Assembly (NCBI GenBank): GCA_023301765.1
Contig: JALZUC010000001.1
Coordinates: forward strand, 53,811-117,810
Source: Akkermansiaceae bacterium
GTDB lineage: Bacteria > Verrucomicrobiota > Verrucomicrobiia > Verrucomicrobiales > Akkermansiaceae
DNA: 64,000 bases
Direction: 5' to 3'
A program made the position numbers and the translations under genes. This document shows, one piece after another, positions 29,549-36,779 of this stretch (its first letter is position 1; each line of letters begins with the position of its first letter). The notes below the pieces were generated by a model. The model was not told where the DNA came from. It did not search any database and saw only the letters and a program-made list of their open reading frames with translations.

Positions 29549-29896
29549 ATGACCGTTCAAAAAGTAAAATACGCACTCTGGGCAGCCGACTGGGAACGCT
29601 GCCTGCATTTCTACCGTGATCTCTTTGGTGGAGAAATCAGCTTCGCCTCTGAAGTCTGGAGTGAAATCGTCATCGCCGGCGCCACCATAGGCATCCACGG
29701 TGGCGGCGAAGGCAAACGCACGTGGACTGGCCTCAGCTTCCAGGTAGATGATATCCGCGCTGCTATCCCCTTACTCAAAGAACACGGCGGCGATCTCACA
29801 CGCGAGCCTAACGATACCGAGGAAGATCCCCTACACCTCGCCATGTGCGTGGATACAGATGGTAATGAATTTATGATTACTCAGCGCAGGGACTAA
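29549..29896 (+). CDS. VOC (glyoxalase/bleomycin resistance) family protein
   Basis: This 115-residue vicinal-oxygen-chelate domain protein has the opening YALWAADWERCLHFYRDLFGG and the closing VDTDGNEFMITQ, both usual for the fold. Likely metal ligands are H in GIHGGG and the C-terminal E of GNEF. Proteins of this size act as dimeric lyases, dioxygenases or resistance proteins; the substrate cannot be told. It lies 4 bases after leuS and is probably translated from the same transcript. Confidence 0.8.
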   Translation: MTVQKVKYALWAADWERCLHFYRDLFGGEISFASEVWSEIVIAGATIGIHGGGEGKRTWTGLSFQVDDIRAAIPLLKEHGGDLTREPNDTEEDPLHLAMCVDTDGNEFMITQRRD

Positions 29897-29934
29897 TCTC
29901 CACCCTCTTTTTTAAAAAACATATACCACCTAAC

Positions 29935-30708
29935 ATGAAAGCCTAATTCTCCCTACCTCTACTCCTTTCTCTTATTTTCTGCTGTGGCGCCTGCAAAGAC
30001 ACTAAACAGGTAAAAAAAGAAGATGATGCCATGGAAGAGTTCAAGCGTGCGGCAGACGAAATAAAAGCCACTCAAGCTAGAGAAATGGAGGAAACTGGTG
30101 AGCTCAAAGCTAACCCTAAAGCTATGGATCGTATGCTGGAGGCCTCCAAAAAACTGGAGGAAGTTTCCACTGGGGATGACGCAAAAATCGCAAAGGTCAT
30201 GCGTATATTCATACAGGGCGTTCAATCAGATATGGCAGAGATTAGCAAACAACAGTCAAACTTAGCTGAGGGAACAAACTACGCTAATGTAAAAACTGCT
30301 GCTGATATCGACACCCTATCAGACAAGGTGAAAATCTACCAAGCAGTCAACACTGCCATAACAAATAAGGTCAAATCTGGATGGACTCAATCTCTACGCG
30401 ATAATTTAGAGAAAGAAAAAGTCAGCAAGATCCCCGCTGCAGAATTCATGAGTGGCGTTAAAACTGGTCTAGATAGAAACAAACCTCACCTTCTTGTCAT
30501 TAGACAAACTGACAGTGAAATATGTGAGGCCTTACTAGCCCAACACGCAGTCCTCAAGAAACACCTCGGAAAGTGGCAGTGGAATGCCGCTGAAGAAACT
30601 CCTAACTTCGAGGGTGATGCAGCCATTGAGGCATACAACGTGCAGGCTAATATAATTCAGAACGCTAGCGAAAGACAAGCAGAGGCTCAGAAAAATATAG
30701 TTCGTTAG
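29935..30708 (+). pseudogene. Lipoprotein-like gene with an in-frame stop at codon 4
   Basis: From ATG 29935 the frame reads MKA, TAA (29944-29946), then a hydrophobic stretch FSLPLLLSLIFCCGACKD and 225 further codons that stay open from ATG 30031 to 30708. Without the TAA this would be a bacterial lipoprotein of about 257 residues, with a lipobox-like CGAC. No ATG, GTG or TTG lies between the stop and 30031. As written, only a signal-less, mostly helical protein rich in K and E (EEFKRAADEIKATQAREMEE) could be made, by restart at 30031. The long intact 3' frame suggests a recent mutation, a sequencing error or stop readthrough. The protein family is not recognised. Confidence 0.65.
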
Positions 30709-30862
30709 AAACCCCTCTAGCTTAGTTTTTCACCGGTCTGATTTTTTCAAACCCTGAAATACTAGAGCATGCCCCAGCTTACAGGCAAGCACCTCCAAGC
30801 TAAAAAGGAGCGTATCTTCCACACCCTATTGAGACACGGTATACCAATGACACCTGCTGGTG

Positions 30863-31369
30863 TCACAGCTCGATAGCCGTTGCATCAAAGGCCTCTGGAT
30901 CATAGTCATCATCCATCCACTCAGCAAAGCCACCTAGGCTCTCTTTGTAACCAAAAGATCCTCCACAGTCTTCTGGTGGGCAGGCACGCGAGCCATCTAA
31001 TACCACAGGAGCAGCTACATCAGACCTCTCTTCGATGACTAGCTCATGAGTCCAGTCATCGAAAAAATCATACCTATACATCAGACGTAGCGGAACCCTC
31101 CGGCGGCCTACAAACTTGGCTACAGTAATTTCACCCTCGTCTTGAAATTCATCCTTAGGAGAAACTTGCTCCTGCGTATCTGAAATCACATTGGTAAGGC
31201 TCTTTCCCTTCCCCCAGCGAAACTGGTGAGCCTGCTCATCATTCCAGCCCATCGTCTTCTGGATGATCTGGTGAAGCTCTGTAAAGGTGGCGGTGGCAGG
31301 CACCGTAAACCGGCGCCAGATCAGAGGCTCCACTTCATAGAGGAAAATTTTAAGGGTAAAAGAGTCCAT
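30863..31369 (-). CDS. pRiA4b ORF-3-like protein
   Basis: This 168-residue protein is of the PRiA4_ORF3 family (also annotated as IS1096 passenger TnpR-like). Family marks are LKIFLYEVEPLIWRRFTVPA near the N-terminus, FTELHQIIQKTMGW, HQFRWG, and the acidic tail with DGSRACPPEDCGGSFGY. The role of the family is unknown; although first described on plasmids and a transposon, chromosomal copies are common. No transposase or terminal repeats are near. It starts 40 bases after the helicase stop on the same strand and may be cotranscribed with it. Confidence 0.85.
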   Translation of the reverse strand: MDSFTLKIFLYEVEPLIWRRFTVPATATFTELHQIIQKTMGWNDEQAHQFRWGKGKSLTNVISDTQEQVSPKDEFQDEGEITVAKFVGRRRVPLRLMYRYDFFDDWTHELVIEERSDVAAPVVLDGSRACPPEDCGGSFGYKESLGGFAEWMDDDYDPEAFDATAIEL

Positions 31370-31409
31370 AGCACTGATGTAGTGAGCGATGCAGTTCTTT
31401 TCAAGTCAT

Positions 31410-33392
31410 TTACTCACCTCGCATATTAGCAAAGAAATTGGACAAGTCTTCTTCAGAAGCTTCCTCCCCCATAATGTCATCATAGTCCATGTGCTCGACA
31501 TATTTATCATCTAGCTCCATGAGAAATTTACTAGCCTCGCCGGCATGCTCCTGCCCCCACTTTGTGCGCACAGAGCACCAGGTCAGAGTAAGCTTTTCCT
31601 GTGCCCGTGTGATGCCCACGTAGAGTAGGCGCCTCTCTTCATCCGTGGTGCCTTCCTCGATACTTCTTTTGTGCGGTAGAATCCCCTCTTCGAGACCTAC
31701 TAGATAGACAGCTGGATACTCCAGCCCCTTAGACGCGTGCAGGGTGATAAGTGTGACACCGCGCTGTTTTTCAATGTCATTATCATCCTCGCGATCACGC
31801 GCGAGGGCTGATTTATCAAGAAATTTCTGTAACGTTAATCCTTTTTTAGAGGCGTCTTTAAGCTGCTGCACCACATCATCAATACTGCTGCGGCGCATGT
31901 CTTCCTCCTTTTCATTTTTGCTATTCCGCTTCACCCACTCCGTATAGCCAGTCTCTTCTAGCAGATTTAATAGCACATCCCCCATACTCTCCAAGCCACT
32001 CATCATACGTTCACGGTAGCTTAGAATAAGCTCCGTAAACTCACCTACAGACTTAGTCGCGCGTGTAGATAGGTCATCTGATGGTGCCCCCATTGACTCC
32101 CATACAGAACCTCCACGTTCACTTGAGGTATTTGTAAGGATAATAGCCGCTGCCTGACCTATACCACGTGGTGGTGCGTTCATGATCCGTAGTAGCGGCA
32201 CGTCTGCACTTGGGTTAGCCAGCACTTGTAGGTAGGCAAGAATATCACGCACCTCACGCTTATCATAGAAACTCTGAGCACCGATCATACGGTAAGGGAT
32301 CTCCTCCTCCCTGAGAGCTATCTCCAGATGCCTGCACTGCGAGTTTGTCCGAAATAGGATGGCTATTTCCTCTAGCGGTTTTTTTTCCACTCGGTGTAAA
32401 TCTATGATTTCGTGAGCGATAAACTGAGCCTCTTCTTCATCCCCAGGCATGGAAATGATACGGATATCTTCGCCTCCAGGTTTCACTGAGCGCAGCTGCT
32501 TCTCACGCCGACCTACATTATTTATAATCAGTGAGTTTGCTGTATGAATGATAGCATCTGAGCTACGGTAATTATACTCTAGGCGGATAACTTTAGGGTC
32601 TGGAAAAAATTTCTCAAACTGGAGAATATTGGCCACCTCAGCACCACGCCAGCCGTAGATACTTTGATCATCATCACCCACCACGCAGACGTGATATGGC
32701 TCACCTACCAGCTGCTGGAGTAGACGCATTTGCAGACCGTTGGTATCCTGAAACTCGTCCACCGTGACACGCGTCCAGCGCTTCCGGCAGATCTCTCTCA
32801 CATCTTCAAACTCACGGAGAAGCTTCTCTGCGAGGAGAAGTAGATCATCAAAGTCCACAGCATTCTGTGCGCGTAGCTCATTAGCATATGCCTGAGCTAC
32901 ATCTGCGATAAAGGGGTCCTCCATTTCAGAGAATGCCAGCCCTGCATTCTTAGCCTTGGAAATCATGGAGATGACCTGACCAGGCTCGATTTTTTCCTGA
33001 GCACCACCTTTCCTTACAATTATTTGCTTAATGAGACCAGTTTGATCATTTCCAGAGTAAATCGTAAAATTCTGCTTATACCCCAGGCGATCAATCCCCG
33101 TACGGAGAATACGCACGCAGAGGGAGTGAAAGGTACAAACGGTAATTTCCTTAGCAGCCGCTTTACTCACCATATCCCCCACTCGTTCACGCATCTCACT
33201 CGCAGCTTTATTAGTAAAGGTAACAGCAAGAATCTGCTCAGCAGGAATACCCCGGTCCACCATATGTGAGATACGGCAGGTTACAGTCCGCGTTTTACCC
33301 GTACCAGCCCCCGCCAAGATAAGCACAGGGCCATCTAGGGCATTAACAGCATCGGACTGAGCGGGATTAAGGCTAGAAAACTCAAAAGACAT
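31410..33392 (-). CDS. UvrD/Rep/PcrA-type DNA helicase
   Basis: This 660-residue superfamily 1A 3'-5' DNA helicase acts in repair and replication restart. It has the Q motif LNPAQSDAV, Walker A GAGTGKT, motif Ia TFTNKAASEMRERV, Walker B VDEFQDTN, motif III GDDDQSIYGWRGAE, motif IV LEYNYRSS, and the late motifs LITLHASKGLEYP and LLYVGITRAQEKL. Length is close to Rep and PcrA, with a shorter C-terminus than E. coli UvrD. Which of Rep, PcrA or UvrD it replaces cannot be decided here. Confidence 0.93.
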   Translation of the reverse strand: MSFEFSSLNPAQSDAVNALDGPVLILAGAGTGKTRTVTCRISHMVDRGIPAEQILAVTFTNKAASEMRERVGDMVSKAAAKEITVCTFHSLCVRILRTGIDRLGYKQNFTIYSGNDQTGLIKQIIVRKGGAQEKIEPGQVISMISKAKNAGLAFSEMEDPFIADVAQAYANELRAQNAVDFDDLLLLAEKLLREFEDVREICRKRWTRVTVDEFQDTNGLQMRLLQQLVGEPYHVCVVGDDDQSIYGWRGAEVANILQFEKFFPDPKVIRLEYNYRSSDAIIHTANSLIINNVGRREKQLRSVKPGGEDIRIISMPGDEEEAQFIAHEIIDLHRVEKKPLEEIAILFRTNSQCRHLEIALREEEIPYRMIGAQSFYDKREVRDILAYLQVLANPSADVPLLRIMNAPPRGIGQAAAIILTNTSSERGGSVWESMGAPSDDLSTRATKSVGEFTELILSYRERMMSGLESMGDVLLNLLEETGYTEWVKRNSKNEKEEDMRRSSIDDVVQQLKDASKKGLTLQKFLDKSALARDREDDNDIEKQRGVTLITLHASKGLEYPAVYLVGLEEGILPHKRSIEEGTTDEERRLLYVGITRAQEKLTLTWCSVRTKWGQEHAGEASKFLMELDDKYVEHMDYDDIMGEEASEEDLSNFFANMRGE

Positions 33393-33498
33393 AAGGTGTG
33401 CAAAGATGTAACTGCTAATTTCTAAGTTTCAAACCTCAAAGTCTAAATACCCAAAAAGACACCACCCACAAAAATACCTAGAACTTACCTATAGGGCT

Positions 33499-33550
33499 GG
33501 TGATCGTAGTGGGTATTAAAATAATAATACTCAACCAGATATGGATCACC
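33499..33550. repeat. Nested inverted repeats before the helicase gene
   Basis: GGTGATC (33499-33505) pairs with GATCACC (33544-33550). Inside lies GTATTA (33513-33518) with TAATAC (33525-33530), and CTGGT (33497-33501) could alternatively pair with ACCAG (33534-33538). The element lies between the 117-residue ORF and the helicase start. It could be a cruciform operator or a leader structure; no T run makes it a terminator. Confidence 0.35.
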
Positions 33551-33578
33551 CTTAGCATTTTGTTATACTGATATAGTT

Positions 33579-33932
33579 TTAACCCAGCCCTAGATCTCCA
33601 ACAAATTCATCACCATCTGAAAATTTCTTAACTCCCAATTGCTCAGATATAATCATCATAACAACACTCCGCACTTCATCATCTGACCAATCACTTTTAT
33701 CATTCAGCTCCTCAGACATCCTAGTTACTTCTTGGCCAACTAAACAATTCACTGTTGTCGGAGCAAATATAACTCCACGCCCGAAACGTAGATTAGGTAA
33801 ATCAGCAAGCCCAGATACCTCTCTAAAGCTCTGCCAGTTATCCACACGCATAGACTTAGGGAAGAGCTTACGAATCTTCGTATTTAGAGAAATATCCCGA
33901 CTACGAACTCCTGTAGAATGAACTAAACTCAT
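33579..33932 (-). CDS. Unknown protein with an acyl-carrier-like C-terminal half-domain
   Basis: This 117-residue protein starts at ATG 33932 (a GTG two codons upstream is possible). The N-terminal 75 residues (RKLFPKSMRVDNWQSF, LRFGRGVIFAPTTVN) match nothing I can name. The end, DDEVRSVVMMIISEQLGV then FSDGDEFVGDLGLG, looks like helix I and loop I of an acyl carrier protein and stops where the D-S-L phosphopantetheine motif would stand. The remaining ACP-like part (helices II-IV) is found just upstream at 33954-34115. It is either a natural family with this ending or a truncated gene. Confidence 0.5.
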   Translation of the reverse strand: MSLVHSTGVRSRDISLNTKIRKLFPKSMRVDNWQSFREVSGLADLPNLRFGRGVIFAPTTVNCLVGQEVTRMSEELNDKSDWSDDEVRSVVMMIISEQLGVKKFSDGDEFVGDLGLG

Positions 33933-33953
33933 TCTCACGCGGTGAAAAGCCCT

Positions 33954-34115
33954 CTAAGAAAGGCATGGCCGAGCTTTCGGCGCTGATCCCACAGCACTAA
34001 TAACGTAATCTATAAGTATGCGTGGTGTCACCAGCCCCTCAGCATCAGCATCACTAATCGTGATACCAAAGGTCTCCTCAATAGCAATAACGAGCTCTAC
34101 ACCACCTAGTCCCAT
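33954..34115 (-). pseudogene. C-terminal remnant of an acyl-carrier-like protein
   Basis: This 53-residue frame begins MGLGGVELVIAIEETFGI and continues ISDADAEGLVTPRILIDYVISAVG, which reads as helices II to IV of an acyl carrier protein. The same frame can be read upstream as LFAKS before a TAA, still ACP-like, and then runs straight into the AIM24 stop region. The N-terminal helix is therefore missing. The serine that normally carries phosphopantetheine is replaced by glycine in GLGGVE. The next gene starts about 20 bases further on. It looks like a gene that lost its 5' part; a tiny functional protein is less likely. Confidence 0.55.
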
Positions 34116-34145
34116 GCTTTTAGCAAAAAGTTATACCGTTGCTGC

Positions 34146-34886
34146 TTACTGGCGACCAGCCTGCACATAGACTTCCTCGTAAGGCTGTACTACCACGAAG
34201 CCCTCCCCCTGGAACATCATCTGAATAGAGTCACCGGATCCACGCCCAATAAAGGTCTTTAGAGACACATCTGTCTTTAGCTTAGGCTCTAGATTACCTG
34301 ACCAACAGATCGTAGCATTTGGGTCTGTAATGACTGGTTGATCCGGAGTGACTCGTAGAGTGATAGGCTCAAAGTGGCTGGTGATAGCAAGTAAACCACT
34401 ACCTTCAAAACGCACATTAAAAAGGCCGCCAGCCATCATACCCACCACCTTTTTCATCATCTTAATTTTATGCTGAATGGATGACTCAAAGGCCAGCACA
34501 TCATTTCCATTCACCACAATACTATCATTTTCCATTTTCAGGAGGATGATCTTTTTTCCAGAGTCTGCGAGATACAGCTTACCCTGCCCTTTAGCATAGC
34601 TGATGCGCATACCCTCACCGGATACAGCTTTCTTAAGAAGGTTTCCTATACCCTGATCCATTATACCTTCACGCTTAAATTTAATATTACCCAGATACGC
34701 CACCATGGAGCCCATCTTGGTATTCATCTCACCATCTAGATTCACCTCTAGCATACGTGGTGACTCTAGCTCAAAGACACCTTGCCCAAGATCTCTCTGA
34801 GCGGTACTGTTAACAAATTCATCGATAGTTCTGGCGGTGCTAGTATTCACTCCAGCGGGCATTGGTGGTGGGACTTGTTCGTTCAT
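34146..34886 (-). CDS. AIM24 family protein
   Basis: This 246-residue protein is of the AIM24/TerB-associated beta-roll family, named after a yeast mitochondrial biogenesis protein. Family marks are the repeated short strands and phrases such as GSMVAYLGNIKF, GEGMRISYAKGQGKLYLAD, VNGNDVLAFESSI and the C-terminal GRGSGDSIQMMFQGEGFVVVQP. A short proline-rich N-terminus (QVPPPMPAG) precedes the domain. It has no signal peptide. The biochemical role of bacterial AIM24 proteins is unknown. It lies directly upstream of the ACP-like remnant. Confidence 0.88.
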   Translation of the reverse strand: MNEQVPPPMPAGVNTSTARTIDEFVNSTAQRDLGQGVFELESPRMLEVNLDGEMNTKMGSMVAYLGNIKFKREGIMDQGIGNLLKKAVSGEGMRISYAKGQGKLYLADSGKKIILLKMENDSIVVNGNDVLAFESSIQHKIKMMKKVVGMMAGGLFNVRFEGSGLLAITSHFEPITLRVTPDQPVITDPNATICWSGNLEPKLKTDVSLKTFIGRGSGDSIQMMFQGEGFVVVQPYEEVYVQAGRQ

Positions 34887-34970
34887 CGTTGTTGGTGGTG
34901 GTTTCTTCAGTTAATAATTAGACTGTTACACTACAGCTATCACAGGTTTTTTACTACTGCAAAATCTAGG

Positions 34971-35723
34971 TTAGATTCGTCGTAGTGGGAAAATGCTGAC
35001 ATCCACAGGCTTAGAAATGATGCTCGAAATAGGAGCCTCATCCGGCGCCTCAAATCCCGCTAGAGAGATCAGCCGCGAGGTATCACACTCCACGCTCACA
35101 GCCCTATACTCATATGGTTTGTGATTCACCACCCCCTGATACAAGCCCCCCTTTTTATCCGCACTAAATAAGCGATACCTTTCCAATAAAAAAAATTCCA
35201 AGCTACCAATTCTAGACTCACATGCGGACTCAATGGCTGATGGATAGACGAACTTTTGCACACCTGCATCCCCACGGCGCTGGGACTGATATGATAGATT
35301 TACACCATCGTTAGCAGCTGACATGCGCGCGTGCTGATAAGGTAGATTAAAAAACTTTCGCGCTATTTTAACAGCCAGCCATTGATTACAGTCCAATGAG
35401 TAAAACCACACACCAGGCCGCCCCTCCTCATCATACACATAAGTCCTTACATTTAACTCCTGAAACCAAGAAAGCCCTGGTAGAGGAGGGCAATAAACGG
35501 GGCGGATCCGCTGCATAAAAAACGGCACCACTCCGATGTAGGCTTTCCCTTCTAATGTATCTACAGTCAGCCCCTTAGGTAAACTCTGCTGCACTAGCTC
35601 AGCATCTATTTCCCAATGTAAGAATAACAGATGTGACCACCGCTGCTTCATCACCACAGCTGTAGACGGACGTTCACGTGCAGCAAGCCGCTGGCTATCG
35701 GAAGGATGGCAGGAGATTTTCAT
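34971..35723 (-). CDS. DUF2071 (YqjF-like) protein
   Basis: This 250-residue protein is of the DUF2071 family. Typical features are the opening W-x-HLLFLHWEID, LPKGLTVDTLEGKAYIGVVPFFM, RIRPVY, and LNVRTYVYDEEGRPGVWFYSLD. The fold resembles acetoacetate decarboxylase, but no enzymatic activity is established and the family's role is unknown. The first 25 residues before MKQRW may be extra if translation begins at the internal methionine. It stands alone, with 80-130 base gaps on each side. Confidence 0.85.
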   Translation of the reverse strand: MKISCHPSDSQRLAARERPSTAVVMKQRWSHLLFLHWEIDAELVQQSLPKGLTVDTLEGKAYIGVVPFFMQRIRPVYCPPLPGLSWFQELNVRTYVYDEEGRPGVWFYSLDCNQWLAVKIARKFFNLPYQHARMSAANDGVNLSYQSQRRGDAGVQKFVYPSAIESACESRIGSLEFFLLERYRLFSADKKGGLYQGVVNHKPYEYRAVSVECDTSRLISLAGFEAPDEAPISSIISKPVDVSIFPLRRI

Positions 35724-35857
35724 GTAACTTCACATCAAGTATACGATACGCTTCAGTGTTACACACTTTAATTCCACAGTATTTCACCTCAAAGCCTACT
35801 TTTATTTTTTAAGGAATTAATATTGTCGCGGGTGTTCATAAGGTCTTTGGTAAACAT

Positions 35858-36622
35858 ATGCGTTATCTAATCATCGCTTTTCTATTCCTCCCCTTTTTAC
35901 TTAAGGCCGACGAGTTAGCCAACCTTTCTGGAGCAGGCCATGACTCTCAAGTGGATAAACTGAGCTTCACAAATACACAGCGCTGGGGAAAAGACTTTGT
36001 CAAATTTACTCGACTCCGCCCCAAATACCTCGGCCGTGATTGGCTAAGAGAAATTGGCTTACCTACCCCCCCTGCAAACTCATCCCCGCGAACCACTGCA
36101 GAAATCGCCTACCTCAAAAAACTCGCAGCAAAACGTGCTGAGAAAAAATCCGCCATTGAGGCGGAAATCCTCGTGACCAACTTCCGCTACGGCACTCACA
36201 CCTATGCCTCCCTGACTACCGATCCAAATTACAAGGCGACATCCACGATCATCCTCGCCGCCTACCATGACCTCGCCATTGCCACCTTTATCACCAAGCA
36301 AAAGTTTAATCGAGTGCGCCCCTCTATCTTGGACGAAGACCTCGGGCACTCCATCCAGATTCCTACCCACCCAGCTTACCCCAGTGGGCATGCTACAGGT
36401 GCCTATGTATTGGCCTACCTCCTTCAAGAGCTAGATCCAGATTCCGCACATACTTATTTAAAATCCGCCCAGCAAATCACCAAGAACCGAGAAATTGCCG
36501 GGCTACACTATCCCAGTGATTCAGAGGCCGGCCGCCTCCTAGCACGGCAGCTAACAGACCGCCTTCTCAGTAACTCCAGCTTCAAACGCCTCATGAAAGA
36601 AGCTCGTAAAGAATGGCCTTAA
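35858..36622 (+). CDS. Exported PAP2-family acid phosphatase
   Basis: This 254-residue protein has a cleavable signal peptide (MRYLIIAFLFLPFLLKADE) and the three-part PAP2 signature: KFNRVRP, then PSGHA, then REIAGLHYPSD. This is the arrangement of class A non-specific acid phosphatases such as PhoN, soluble in the periplasm rather than membrane-embedded. It probably releases phosphate from organic esters. A perfect hairpin terminator follows. Confidence 0.9.
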   Translation: MRYLIIAFLFLPFLLKADELANLSGAGHDSQVDKLSFTNTQRWGKDFVKFTRLRPKYLGRDWLREIGLPTPPANSSPRTTAEIAYLKKLAAKRAEKKSAIEAEILVTNFRYGTHTYASLTTDPNYKATSTIILAAYHDLAIATFITKQKFNRVRPSILDEDLGHSIQIPTHPAYPSGHATGAYVLAYLLQELDPDSAHTYLKSAQQITKNREIAGLHYPSDSEAGRLLARQLTDRLLSNSSFKRLMKEARKEWP

Positions 36623-36633
36623 GAACCACACCT

Positions 36634-36661
36634 GAGAGAAGCGCTTCTCTCTTAGTTTTTT
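36634..36661 (+). terminator. Intrinsic terminator after PAP2 gene
   Basis: GAGAGAAGCGCTTCTCTC is a perfect 18-base palindrome (7-bp stem with a GCGC loop), followed within four bases by six T. It ends the phosphatase gene before the convergent tex gene. Confidence 0.82.
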
Positions 36662-36779
36662 GAAAAAAAGTCAGACGCACGTTCTCTCTTTCTCAAGTAT
36701 TTATACCAATGTAATCTTTGGCGTGAAATACCTCGTCATCGTTGATACCACCACTAAGCAGACTAACTTCCCCTGATCT

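Noticed and set aside
30848..30865. TGACACC/GGTGTCA hairpin as a terminator
   Set aside because: It overlaps the stop of the minus-strand gene and has no T run on either side.
30769..30876. 35-codon plus-strand frame starting MPQLTGKHLQ
   Set aside because: It overlaps the end of the pRiA4b ORF-3-like gene on the other strand, has no ribosome binding site and no recognisable motif.
30863..31369. Mobile element suggested by the pRiA4b ORF-3 / IS1096 name
   Set aside because: No transposase, terminal inverted repeats or target duplications lie around the gene.
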